Assembly: GCA_934463425.1 (NCBI GenBank)
Contig: CAKSJP010000013.1
Span: 1 to 64,000 of the forward strand
From: an uncultured Ruminococcus sp.
Lineage (GTDB): Bacteria; Bacillota; Clostridia; Oscillospirales; Ruminococcaceae
DNA length: 64,000 nucleotides
Direction: 5' to 3'
Shown here: piece by piece, positions 50,127 to 58,446 of the stretch
Numbering within the stretch: position 1 is the stretch's first letter
How the letters are laid out: the number at the start of each line of letters is the position of its first letter
Made by a program: the position numbers and the translations under genes
Notes under the pieces: generated by a model
What the model saw: the letters and a program-made list of their open reading frames with translations, nothing else
Told to the model about the DNA's origin: nothing
Database searches by the model: none

Positions 50127-50507
50127 ATGGCAGATTTGAAAGAACTCGTTCTGACAACCAGCGGCGTCAATCCGCTGAAGTGCATGCGCTGCGGTAAGTG
50201 CAGCGGCACTTGTCCGTCCTATGATGCAATGGAATATCATCCGCATCAGTTCGTGTATATGGTGGAAAAGGGCGATATCGAAAAGCTGATGGCATCGAAG
50301 TCCATCTATACATGTCTCTCCTGCTTTGCCTGCGTAGAACGCTGCCCGCGTGACGTAGAACCGGCAAAACTGGTGGAAGCAGTTCGTCTGGCTGTTGTCC
50401 GTCAGCAGGGACAGAATCACCTGAAATCGGATCAGATCCCCGAGATGCTGGATGACGATTTGCCGCAGCAGGCAATTGTCAGTGCGTTCCGGAAATACAG
50501 CAAATAA
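50127..50507 (+). CDS. hdrC: Heterodisulfide reductase subunit C homologue
   Basis: A 126-residue ferredoxin-like subunit with two [4Fe-4S] motifs: Cys19, 22, 25, 29 and Cys63, 66, 69, 73, each followed by the usual Pro. No membrane segment, so it is the soluble HdrC type, which wires HdrA to HdrB. GGAGG lies before the ATG; the gap from hdrB is 12 bases. The order B-C-A here differs from the common C-B-A. Confidence 0.9.
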   Translation: MADLKELVLTTSGVNPLKCMRCGKCSGTCPSYDAMEYHPHQFVYMVEKGDIEKLMASKSIYTCLSCFACVERCPRDVEPAKLVEAVRLAVVRQQGQNHLKSDQIPEMLDDDLPQQAIVSAFRKYSK

Positions 50508-50519
50508 GGAGGCATAAAA

Positions 50520-52520
50520 ATGCGGAGAATTGGTGTTTTTGTATGCCACTGCGGTACGAACATTGCGGCGACCGTTGATGTAAAAACCGTTGCAGAGACT
50601 CTTGGAAAAGAGCCGGCAGTTGTTTTTGCAACCGACTATCCCTATATGTGCTCAGAGGCAGGCCAAAACATAATCAAAGATGCGATCAAGGAGTATCAGC
50701 TGGAGGGCGTTGTTGTATGTTCATGTTCCCCTCGTATGCATGAAGCAACTTTCCGTAAGACAGTTGCAGCAGCCGGTCTGAACCCCTATATGCTGGAAGT
50801 CGCAAACATCCGTGAGCAGTGCTCGTGGATTCATAAAGATATTCAGGAAGCAACCGCAAAGGCAATCGTTCTCGGACGTGCCGCTATTGCAAAGGTGCTG
50901 CTGAATACACCGCTGATCGCAGGCGAGAGCCCAGTAACCAAGCGTGCTCTGGTTATCGGCGGCGGTATCGCAGGCATCCAGACTGCTCTGGATATCGCAG
51001 ATGCAGGCTATCCGGTTGATATCGTAGAAAAAGAACCCACCATCGGCGGCAAGATGACACAGATCGATAAGACATTTCCGACTCTGGACTGCTCTTCCTG
51101 TATCCTGACTCCGAAGATGGTAGAATGTGCTCAGAACGACAAGATCACGATCTACTCCTATAGTGAAGTAGAAGCTGTGACAGGTTTCGTAGGCAACTTC
51201 AGCGTCAAGATCCGCCGCAAGGCTCGTTTTGTCGATGAAGATAAATGTACCGGATGCGGCGCTTGTACAGAAAAGTGCCCGGTAAAGAACATTCCGGACG
51301 CATACAACCTGGGACTGAGCAACCGTCATGCAGCTTACATCCCGTTTGCACAGGCGATCCCGAACGTTGCTGTTCTGGACTCCACCCGCTGCATCAAGCT
51401 CACCAAGGGCAAGTGCGGTCTGTGCTCTACAGTATGTTCTGCCGGCGCGATCAATTATGAGCAGCAGGAGACCATCGTAGAAGAAAAGTACGGTGCAATC
51501 GTCGCTGCAACTGGTTATAATCCTATCAACATCGACGGCTATGATGAATTTGCATATTCTCAGAGCAAGGATGTTGTGACTTCTCTGGAATTCGAGAGAA
51601 TCCTCAAGGCAGACGGTCCGACCGACGGTCATCTGCAGCGTCTGTCCGACGGTAAGCAGCCAAAGACACTGGTATTTGTACAGTGCGTCGGCAGCCGTGA
51701 ATCCGGCTCTCAGCATGGCTGCGGTAAGGAATACTGCTCCAAGATCTGCTGTATGTACACTGCAAAGCATGCAATGCTGTGCCGTGAAAAATATCCGGAT
51801 ACTGACGTTTATGTATTCTATATTGATGTTCGTACACCGGGTAAGAACTATGATGAGTTCTATCGCCGCGCTGTAGAACAGTATGGCGTACATTATATTA
51901 AGGGTATGGTCGGCAAGGTAGCGCCTCAGGCTGACGGTTCACTGGATGTTCAGGCATCTGATCTGATCTCCAATGAGCAGCTGCACATCAAGGCTGACAT
52001 GGTTGTCTTGGCTGCTGCAATTGAAGCAGACAAGAGCGCACGTCCGCTGGCAACCATGCTGACAGCCAGCATGGATACCAATGACTTCTTTACCGAAGCA
52101 CACGCAAAACTGCGTCCGGTAGAGTCTCCGACTGCCGGCGTATTCCTCTCTGGTGTCTGCCAGGGCCCGAAGGATATCCCGGAAACTGTTGCACAGGCTG
52201 GTGCGGCTGCTTCTAAGGTGATCGGCCTGCTGGCAAAGGACAAGCTGTCCTGCAACCCGTGCGTATCTCACTCGGATCCCATGAAGTGCAACGGCTGCTC
52301 GTCCTGCGCAAATGTTTGCCCGTATGGCGCAATCACATATGAGGAGAAGGACTTCAGCCGCCGTCAGGACGGCTCCATGATTCGCCGTGTGGCAATTGTC
52401 AATGAGGCAGTATGTCAGGGCTGCGGCGCTTGTACCGTTGCATGCCCGTCCGGCGCAATGGATCTGAAGGGCTTCGCAACCGGTCAGATTATGGCGGAGG
52501 TAGATGCAATATGCAAGTAA
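50520..52520 (+). CDS. hdrA: Heterodisulfide reductase subunit A homologue (flavin bifurcating subunit)
   Basis: A 666-residue iron-sulfur flavoprotein. The N-terminal domain has VCHCGTNI; the Rossmann motif VIGGGIAGIQTALD is near 143-156, followed by EKEPTIGGKM; DCSSCILTPKM near 193 occupies the site that is selenocysteine in some methanogens. Ferredoxin motifs: CTGCGACTEKCP near 243-254, a Cys-rich segment CGLCSTVC near 300, and two at the C-terminus, CNGCSSCANVCP and CQGCGACTVACP. HdrA's FAD splits electron pairs between a high- and a low-potential path. GGAGGC before the ATG; the next gene overlaps its stop. Confidence 0.92.
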   Translation: MRRIGVFVCHCGTNIAATVDVKTVAETLGKEPAVVFATDYPYMCSEAGQNIIKDAIKEYQLEGVVVCSCSPRMHEATFRKTVAAAGLNPYMLEVANIREQCSWIHKDIQEATAKAIVLGRAAIAKVLLNTPLIAGESPVTKRALVIGGGIAGIQTALDIADAGYPVDIVEKEPTIGGKMTQIDKTFPTLDCSSCILTPKMVECAQNDKITIYSYSEVEAVTGFVGNFSVKIRRKARFVDEDKCTGCGACTEKCPVKNIPDAYNLGLSNRHAAYIPFAQAIPNVAVLDSTRCIKLTKGKCGLCSTVCSAGAINYEQQETIVEEKYGAIVAATGYNPINIDGYDEFAYSQSKDVVTSLEFERILKADGPTDGHLQRLSDGKQPKTLVFVQCVGSRESGSQHGCGKEYCSKICCMYTAKHAMLCREKYPDTDVYVFYIDVRTPGKNYDEFYRRAVEQYGVHYIKGMVGKVAPQADGSLDVQASDLISNEQLHIKADMVVLAAAIEADKSARPLATMLTASMDTNDFFTEAHAKLRPVESPTAGVFLSGVCQGPKDIPETVAQAGAAASKVIGLLAKDKLSCNPCVSHSDPMKCNGCSSCANVCPYGAITYEEKDFSRRQDGSMIRRVAIVNEAVCQGCGACTVACPSGAMDLKGFATGQIMAEVDAICK

Positions 52521-52951
52521 ATCAGGAATTTAAACCGAAAATCGTCGCATTCTGCTGTAACTGGTGTTCCTATGCAGGTGCAGACCTTGCGGGTACAAAC
52601 CGCTCCAACTATCCGGCAGATGTCAAGATCATTCGTGTACCTTGCTCCTGCCGTGTAAATCCGCTCTTTATTCTGCGCGCTTTCCAGCGCGGTGCTGATG
52701 GTGTGATCCTCTGCGGCTGTCACCCGGGTGACTGCCACTATACCACTGGTAACTATTATGCCCGCCGCAGAATGACACTGCTGTTCTCGATGCTGGACTA
52801 TCTGGGCATTGAGAAAGAGCGTACCCGTGTAGAATGGGTATCCGCCGCAGAAGGTGCAAAGTTTGCTGCAACCATGAATGAATTTGTAGAAACAGTTACT
52901 GCACTGGGCGAGAACAAGAGACTGGAGGATCTGAGATGCAAAGCGAAATGA
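52511..52951 (+). CDS. flxD: MvhD/FlxD-type electron-transfer subunit
   Basis: A 146-residue [2Fe-2S] protein of the MvhD/FlpD family (PF02662). Cys15, Cys16, Cys19, Cys45, Cys47, Cys68, Cys70 and Cys75 lie in the FCCNWCSYAGAD, RVPCSCRV and LCGCHPGDCHY motifs typical of the family. It passes electrons from the electron-donating unit to HdrA. The ATG at 52511, 9 bases after GGAGGT, overlaps the end of hdrA by ten bases; the longer frame upstream is within hdrA. It overlaps the next gene by 16 bases. Confidence 0.9.
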   Translation: MQVNQEFKPKIVAFCCNWCSYAGADLAGTNRSNYPADVKIIRVPCSCRVNPLFILRAFQRGADGVILCGCHPGDCHYTTGNYYARRRMTLLFSMLDYLGIEKERTRVEWVSAAEGAKFAATMNEFVETVTALGENKRLEDLRCKAK

Positions 52952-53910
52952 TGAAAAGAGCCTCCGAGCTGTTGGCAGACGGTACAGTTGTTCGTGTGCT
53001 GGGCTGGAAAAATGGTGAGTTTGTCTATGATCCCACACCGGCTGTGTTCGATTCTGCAGAAGCTCTGGAAAAGGATTTTGTATATCACGATTTTTGCGGC
53101 AGCAATCTGTCGAAGTATCTGATCAAGCTGTCTAAACTGGAGGGCAAGACTCTGGTTTTCCTGAAGCCCTGTGATTCCTACAGCTTCAACCAGCTGTTGA
53201 CAGAACACCGCATCAAGCGGGAAAATGTTTATATTATCGGGATTCCTTGTGACGGAAAGCTGGATCCGGATACGGTTCGTGCTTCCGGCGCTGAGGGTAT
53301 CCTGGGTGTCTCCACAGATGGTGATACTGTTAAGGTTGACACAATGTACGGTGAAGTGACACTCAGCAAGAAGGATTGCCTGCTGGAACGCTGTCAGGTC
53401 TGCAAGAGCCACAAGGTCGTTGTCTATGACGAAATGCTGGGTGAAAACGGAGAAGAAAATCCGGAGAGCGGCAGATTTGATATGGTTGAAAAGCTGGAGG
53501 CAATGACACCGGATGAGCGTTTTGCGTTCTGGCGCGGCGAACTGTCCCGCTGCATCCGCTGCAATGCCTGCCGCAATATCTGCCCGGCGTGCAGCTGTGA
53601 GCAGTGCGTATTTGACAACCCGGCTTCCGGTGTGTCTCAGAAGGCAGCAGCAGATTCCTTTGAAGAGAATATGTTCCACATCATCCGTGCGTTCCACGTT
53701 GCCGGCCGCTGTACCGACTGCGGAGAATGCTCCAGAGTATGTCCGCAGCACATTCCGCTCCATCTGTTGAACCGGAAGTTCATCAAGGATATTGATACCT
53801 ATTATGGTGACTATCAGGCAGGCGCAGAAGCAGGAAGCCGTGCGCCGCTGGTGAACTTCACGAAGGAAGACTGCGAGCCGAACGTGGTTTATAAAGGAGG
53901 CAGCAAGTAA
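52936..53910 (+). CDS. flxC: FlxC-like 4Fe-4S protein
   Basis: A 324-residue iron-sulfur protein. A central Cys pair (CQVCKSH near 155) is followed by ferredoxin motifs CIRCNACRNICPACSCEQC (about 202-220) and CTDCGECSRVCP (about 257-268). Related proteins are found as FlxC in FlxABCD of Desulfovibrio and as hydrogenase or formate dehydrogenase beta-type subunits. It probably carries electrons between FlxA/FlxB and FlxD. GGAGGAT lies before the ATG, within the end of flxD. Confidence 0.78.
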   Translation: MQSEMMKRASELLADGTVVRVLGWKNGEFVYDPTPAVFDSAEALEKDFVYHDFCGSNLSKYLIKLSKLEGKTLVFLKPCDSYSFNQLLTEHRIKRENVYIIGIPCDGKLDPDTVRASGAEGILGVSTDGDTVKVDTMYGEVTLSKKDCLLERCQVCKSHKVVVYDEMLGENGEENPESGRFDMVEKLEAMTPDERFAFWRGELSRCIRCNACRNICPACSCEQCVFDNPASGVSQKAAADSFEENMFHIIRAFHVAGRCTDCGECSRVCPQHIPLHLLNRKFIKDIDTYYGDYQAGAEAGSRAPLVNFTKEDCEPNVVYKGGSK

Positions 53911-54944
53911 TGAAAAAAGTATCTCGATCCAATCTGGACGCTTTGTTCGCTGCCATCGCAGAAGCAAAGAAGCTCTACTTGCCGGTTGCTGACGGAGATG
54001 ATGAAAAGCGCGGCGCAAAGTATGCTGTATGGACACCGGAGGCAAAGTATGCTTCTGAGGCTGTCAATACCGTTCGCAGCGCAAAGGATTTCTTCTTCCC
54101 GCAGGTAGAGAACATGGTAAACTTCAAGGTAAACGGCAAGAAGATCGAAGTAGATGACATCCGGACAGAGTGCGAAGATTTCGTGATCTTCGGCGTTCGT
54201 GCCTGTGATGCAGCAAGCTTCAAGATCCTGGACAGCGTATATCTGTCTGAGCCGGTAGATACCTTCTATCAGAATCGCCGGGAGCATGGCGTAGTCATGA
54301 CAATGTCCTGCACGAAGCCCAGCGAGACCTGTTTCTGTTCTGTATTCGGCATTGATGCGGCAGAGCCTGCCGGCGATGTCAGCTGCTGGATGACAGAGGA
54401 TGCTGTTCTGATGCAGGCAAACACCGAAAAGGGTGAGGCACTGCTGGCATCCCTGCCTATGCTGGAAGATGCTGCAGACGATGCAGCGGAAGAATCTAAG
54501 GCAAAGACCAAGGCAATCCTGGAAAAGCTGCCGCTGAAGAACCTGTCTACAGATTCTTTCGGCGGAGACAAGCTCATGGAACTGTTCAATTCGGACAAGT
54601 GGGCTGGTCTGTCGGAAGCATGTCTGGGCTGCGGTACTTGTACCTTTGTTTGTCCGACTTGTCAGTGCTATGATATCCGTGACTATGATACCGGTCACGG
54701 CGTTCAGCGTTTCCGCTGCTGGGACAGCTGCATGTACTCTGACTTTACAAAGACAGCCGGCGGTCAGCCGCGTCCGACACAGATCGAGCGGTTCCGTCAG
54801 CGTTTCATGCACAAGCTGGTGTACTATCCGGCAAACAATGAAGGCGTATTCGGTTGTGTAGGCTGCGGCCGCTGCATGAAGAGCTGCCCGATTTCCATGA
54901 ACATTGTAAAGGTCATGAAGACTTTAGGGGAGGGTAACGCATGA
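53910..54944 (+). CDS. flxB: FlxB-like 4Fe-4S protein (AsrA-like)
   Basis: A 344-residue iron-sulfur protein resembling anaerobic sulfite reductase subunit A and FlxB. The N-terminal part holds a conserved VIFGVRACDAASFKILD segment near 91-107; two ferredoxin motifs follow, CLGCGTCTFVCPTCQCYD near 236-253 and CVGCGRCMKSCP near 317-328. An acidic, Ala-rich insert lies near 185-205. It starts on the last base of the flxC stop codon and overlaps flxA by four bases, so translation is tightly coupled. Confidence 0.8.
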   Translation: MKKVSRSNLDALFAAIAEAKKLYLPVADGDDEKRGAKYAVWTPEAKYASEAVNTVRSAKDFFFPQVENMVNFKVNGKKIEVDDIRTECEDFVIFGVRACDAASFKILDSVYLSEPVDTFYQNRREHGVVMTMSCTKPSETCFCSVFGIDAAEPAGDVSCWMTEDAVLMQANTEKGEALLASLPMLEDAADDAAEESKAKTKAILEKLPLKNLSTDSFGGDKLMELFNSDKWAGLSEACLGCGTCTFVCPTCQCYDIRDYDTGHGVQRFRCWDSCMYSDFTKTAGGQPRPTQIERFRQRFMHKLVYYPANNEGVFGCVGCGRCMKSCPISMNIVKVMKTLGEGNA

Positions 54945-55801
54945 GACAAGAAGCATTGATTCCAAAAGTCGGCGTCGTAACTGACATCCGTCAGGATACC
55001 CCTGATGTAAAGACATTCCGTGTGGTTGGTTTGGACGGCAAAAAGCTGTTCGAGCATATGCCGGGTCAGTGTGCAATGGTTTCGATCCCTGGCATTGGCG
55101 AGGGTATGTTCTCCATCACCTCTTCTCCGACAAACACAGAATATATGGAATTCTCCATTAAGAAGTGCGGCTGTCTCACCAGCTGGCTGCACATGATGGA
55201 CGTAGGACAGGAAGTCACCGTTCGCGGTCCGCTGGGAAAGAACTTCCCGGTAGAGACTGTCCCCACAGAAGAAAACGGCAACTACGGCCTGAAGGGCAAA
55301 GATCTGCTGTTTATCGCCGGCGGTATCGGTCTGGCGCCGCTGCGTTCTGTCATCAATTATTGCCGTGACAAAAAGCGTGAGAATCCGGATGCTTACGGTT
55401 CTCTGCATATTATCTACGGTTCTCGTTCCAAGGATGATCTGGTAGACTATCAGGAAATTCTGGATGAGTGGAGTCAGGACTGCAAGGTGGATCTGACCAT
55501 CGACCGGGAACAGGAAGGCTGGGACGGTCACGTTGGCTTTATTCCGAATTATGTTAAGGAACTGAAGCCGGATCTGAACCGTACTGTTCTGATCTGCGGA
55601 CCTCCGATCATGATCAAGTTCACACTGGACGGTCTGAAAGAACTGGGCTTCCAGGAAGAACAGGTTTATACCACAATGGAACTTCGTATGAAGTGCGGTA
55701 TCGGTAAGTGCGGCCGCTGCAATATCGGTGATAAGTACGTCTGCAAGGATGGCCCGGTATTCCGCTTTGATGAGCTGTCCGAACTGCCGAATGAATATTA
55801 A
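54941..55801 (+). CDS. flxA: FlxA-like FAD/NAD(P)H oxidoreductase subunit
   Basis: A 286-residue ferredoxin-reductase-type flavoprotein. The FAD-binding segment MFSITSSP is near 56-63, GPLGKNF near 96-102, the NAD-binding GGIGLAP at 127-133, and CGPPIM at 209-214; a C-terminal [2Fe-2S] site of the PyrK type is formed by Cys242, 247, 250 and 258. It is the likely entry or exit point for NADH in the complex. The gene overlaps flxB by four bases and precedes frdB by 18 bases. Confidence 0.88.
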   Translation: MRQEALIPKVGVVTDIRQDTPDVKTFRVVGLDGKKLFEHMPGQCAMVSIPGIGEGMFSITSSPTNTEYMEFSIKKCGCLTSWLHMMDVGQEVTVRGPLGKNFPVETVPTEENGNYGLKGKDLLFIAGGIGLAPLRSVINYCRDKKRENPDAYGSLHIIYGSRSKDDLVDYQEILDEWSQDCKVDLTIDREQEGWDGHVGFIPNYVKELKPDLNRTVLICGPPIMIKFTLDGLKELGFQEEQVYTTMELRMKCGIGKCGRCNIGDKYVCKDGPVFRFDELSELPNEY

Positions 55802-55819
55802 TGGTAAAGGAGAATTCAC

Positions 55820-56494
55820 ATGGAACAGATGGTTAATGTGTTCGTGATGGGCAAGAAGTATGAGGTTCCTGCCAGTCTGACCATCATGAAGGCTTTGGAA
55901 TATGCCGGCTATAAGCTGGTTCGCGGCTGCGGCTGCCGAAATGGTTTCTGCGGTGCCTGTGCAACGATCTACCGGGTGAAGGGTGACAGAGAACTGCATA
56001 CCTGTCTGGCTTGCTCGACACAGGTTGTTGACGGTATGTACATCACACAGCTGCCGTTCTTCCCGCTGATTAAGGAAATCTACGATATCAATGAGGTTCG
56101 TCCGGATGAGACTGTCATGATGAAGAACTATCCGGAGATCTATTCCTGCATCGGCTGCAACGCTTGTACAAATGCTTGTACACAGGGTCTGAATGTTATG
56201 CAGTATATCGCATATGCACAGCGTGCAGAATACGCAAAGTGCGCAGAAGAGTCTTTCGACTGCGTAATGTGCGGCGTATGTTCTTCCCGCTGTCCGGCAG
56301 GCATCTCTCATCCGCAGGTTGCTATGCTGGCTCGCCGCCTGAACGGTAAGTACATTGAACCGAAATGTCAGCATCTGGCAGATCGTGTCAAGGAGATCGA
56401 AGAGGGCAAGTGCGAAGAGGCAATCCGTGCAAATATGGCACTGAGCGATGCTGAGATTCGTGAAAAGTATAACAATCGCGAGATTGAGAAGTAA
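55820..56494 (+). CDS. frdB: Fumarate reductase/succinate dehydrogenase iron-sulfur subunit-like protein
   Basis: A 224-residue iron-sulfur protein. The N-terminal plant-type [2Fe-2S] domain uses Cys39, 44, 47 and 62. Two ferredoxin motifs follow, Cys110, 113, 116, 120 and Cys148, 151, 154, 158. Classic FrdB/SdhB has one [4Fe-4S] and one [3Fe-4S]; here both sets are complete for [4Fe-4S]. The C-terminal third is charged and lacks residues for quinone contact that I can recognise, and no membrane subunit gene is nearby. It presumably links the Hdr/Flx complex to FrdA. Confidence 0.82.
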   Translation: MEQMVNVFVMGKKYEVPASLTIMKALEYAGYKLVRGCGCRNGFCGACATIYRVKGDRELHTCLACSTQVVDGMYITQLPFFPLIKEIYDINEVRPDETVMMKNYPEIYSCIGCNACTNACTQGLNVMQYIAYAQRAEYAKCAEESFDCVMCGVCSSRCPAGISHPQVAMLARRLNGKYIEPKCQHLADRVKEIEEGKCEEAIRANMALSDAEIREKYNNREIEK

Positions 56495-56508
56495 GGAGGT
56501 GCGGTATC

Positions 56509-58110
56509 ATGTATACGGAAGAAATGCTGGAATCCATTAAGAAGGTTGAAGCAAAGCGCGCTGAAAATGCTGCGATGGAACCGAGAAGAATGACCGCAGA
56601 GGAAAAGGATCAGGTCTTAAAGGAAAACCATCCGGACTATCGTGCAGATCAGTTTGATGTGTTGTCTGTTGGCCCGAATAAGGGCGAAAAGGCTCCGAAG
56701 GAACTGGTAAAAATGCTCCAGTCTGACAGCCGTCTGAAGGACAATCTGCCGGATCTGTCCTGCCCGGACTATGAGACCGACGTTCTGATCATCGGCGGCG
56801 GCGGTGCCGGCGCATCTGCTGCCATCGAGGCAGACAACGCAGGCGAAAAGGTTATGATCGTCACCAAGCTGCGTATCGGTGATGCAAACACCATGATGGC
56901 AGAAGGCGGTATCCAGGCTGCAGACAAGCCGAATGATTCTCCGGCACAGCATTTTCTGGACTGCTACGGCGGCGGCCACTTTGCTGCGGATAAGGAACTG
57001 GTTTACAAGCTGGTTACCGAAGCTCCGGACGGCATTGAATGGCTCCAGGATCTGGGCGTTGAGTTCGATAAGGACGCAGAAGGCAACATGATTACCACCC
57101 ACGGCGGCGGTACTTCTCGTAAGAGAATGCACGCTGCAAAGGACTATTCCGGTGCAGAGATCATGCGTACTTTGCGTGACGAGGTTCTGAACCGTAAGAT
57201 TCCGGTTGTTGACTTTACTTCTGCAATTGAGCTGATCATGGATGATAAGGGTCACTGCGCAGGTGCAGTTCTGATGAACATGGAAACCGGCGAGCTCCTG
57301 ATCGCAAAGGCAAAGGTTGTAATTATTGCTACCGGCGGTGCAGGCAGAATGCATTACCAGGGCTTCCCGACATCCAACCACTATGGTGCAACCGCAGACG
57401 GTCTGGTTCTGGCATATCGTGTCGGCGCGCCGCTGCGTGAACAGTACACACTGCAGTATCACCCGACCGGTGCTGCATTCCCGGAACAGATCTTCGGCGC
57501 TCTGGTTACCGAAAAGGTTCGTTCTCTGGGCGCAAAGCTGGTTAACGTGGACGGTGAAGTGTTCATGAATCCGCTGGAGACTCGTGACGTAACTGCTTCT
57601 ACCGTTATCCGTGAGTGCCGCCGCGGCAAGCAGGTGGATACTCCGACCGGCGGTCAGGGTGTATGGCTGGATGCCCCGATGATCGATATCATCCACGGCG
57701 AAGGCACGATCGAAAAGCGCATTCCGGCTATGCTGAGAATGTTCCTGAAGTATGGTATTGATATTCGTAAGCAGCCGATGCTGATCTATCCGACACTGCA
57801 CTATCAGAACGGCGGCGTTAAGGTCGGCACAGACAGCCAGACTTGTGTAGAAAACCTGTTCGTTGCAGGTGAGGCTGCCGGCGGTGTACACGGCGAAAAC
57901 AGACTGATGGGTAACTCCCTGCTGGATGTTATTGTATTCGGCCGTAATGCTGGTAAGTATGCTGCAGCAAAGGCTAAGACTGTTGAAGTCGGCAAGCTGA
58001 CTCTGGATCACGTTGCAAAGTTTGAGAAAGAACTGGCAGACGCAGGTATCCAGCCGGATGAAGTTTCTCCGAAGCTCCTGCCGGATTATACCCGCAAGGT
58101 AAACGACTAA
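56509..58110 (+). CDS. frdA: Fumarate reductase flavoprotein subunit-like protein
   Basis: A 533-residue FAD protein of the FrdA/SdhA/NadB family. An N-terminal extension of about 88 residues precedes the dinucleotide motif DVLIIGGGGAGASAA (from 91). The substrate-site landmarks are present: QYHPTG near 321-326, LVTEKVRSLGAKLVN near 335-349, TLHYQNGGVKVG near 428-439 and GENRLMGNSLLDVIVFGR near 463-480. At the site that is the FAD-linking His in E. coli FrdA it has Asn127 (DANTMMAEGG), so FAD is probably not covalently bound. It ends the operon with a terminator 41 bases later. L-aspartate oxidase is the main alternative, unlikely given the neighbours. Confidence 0.85.
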   Translation: MYTEEMLESIKKVEAKRAENAAMEPRRMTAEEKDQVLKENHPDYRADQFDVLSVGPNKGEKAPKELVKMLQSDSRLKDNLPDLSCPDYETDVLIIGGGGAGASAAIEADNAGEKVMIVTKLRIGDANTMMAEGGIQAADKPNDSPAQHFLDCYGGGHFAADKELVYKLVTEAPDGIEWLQDLGVEFDKDAEGNMITTHGGGTSRKRMHAAKDYSGAEIMRTLRDEVLNRKIPVVDFTSAIELIMDDKGHCAGAVLMNMETGELLIAKAKVVIIATGGAGRMHYQGFPTSNHYGATADGLVLAYRVGAPLREQYTLQYHPTGAAFPEQIFGALVTEKVRSLGAKLVNVDGEVFMNPLETRDVTASTVIRECRRGKQVDTPTGGQGVWLDAPMIDIIHGEGTIEKRIPAMLRMFLKYGIDIRKQPMLIYPTLHYQNGGVKVGTDSQTCVENLFVAGEAAGGVHGENRLMGNSLLDVIVFGRNAGKYAAAKAKTVEVGKLTLDHVAKFEKELADAGIQPDEVSPKLLPDYTRKVND

Positions 58111-58150
58111 GATATTTTGCGCAGAACTGATTCTGATGCAATGAGAAAAG

Positions 58151-58183
58151 GCGGCGGCATTTCGATGCAGTCGCTTTTTCTTT
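58151..58183 (+). terminator. Intrinsic terminator of the fumC-frdA unit
   Basis: GCGGCGGCAT (58151-58160) and ATGCAGTCGC (58165-58174) form a stem with TTCG loop and one mismatch, then TTTTTCTTT. Confidence 0.82.
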
Positions 58184-58203
58184 GTGAATTTTTTGTTTAC
58201 CTA

Positions 58204-58232
58204 TTGACAAAGCAGCTGAAATCCGCTATAAT
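58204..58232 (+). promoter_or_regulatory. Promoter of the Mn-riboswitch/ATPase unit
   Basis: TTGACA (58204-58209), 17-base spacer, TATAAT (58227-58232), both perfect. Confidence 0.88.
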
Positions 58233-58237
58233 AGTAG

Positions 58238-58390
58238 GGTAAAAGAGAGTAGCTGGCAGGGCGCGTCCCTGTTTATGCGGCGTCAGTACGGTTATTGTGC
58301 GAATAACCCGCTTCATATCTAAACGGCGAGACTTTTACGGAGCATACAGACAGGGTTACTGTCGGTTCCGTAAGGTCTCGTCGTTTTTTT
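58238..58390 (+). promoter_or_regulatory. yybP-ykoY manganese riboswitch
   Basis: The leader shows the class hallmarks: GAGTAGC near the 5' end, GCGTCAGTACGGTT, then AACCCGCTTC, then a CGGCGAGAC...TTTACGGA arm that pairs with TCCGTAA.GTCTCGTCG and runs into seven T. The last arm is an expression-platform terminator, so Mn2+ binding should relieve termination. It lies between the promoter and a cation P-type ATPase gene, the expected setting. Confidence 0.9.
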
Positions 58391-58446
58391 GTTTCTGTAT
58401 GTGTTTATGTGATCCGCCAGCTGCAAAAAGGAAAGGAATGTTGTGC

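Noticed and set aside
54824..56374. 516-codon minus-strand frame over flxA/frdB
   Set aside because: Antisense shadow; the plus strand has clear cofactor motifs throughout.
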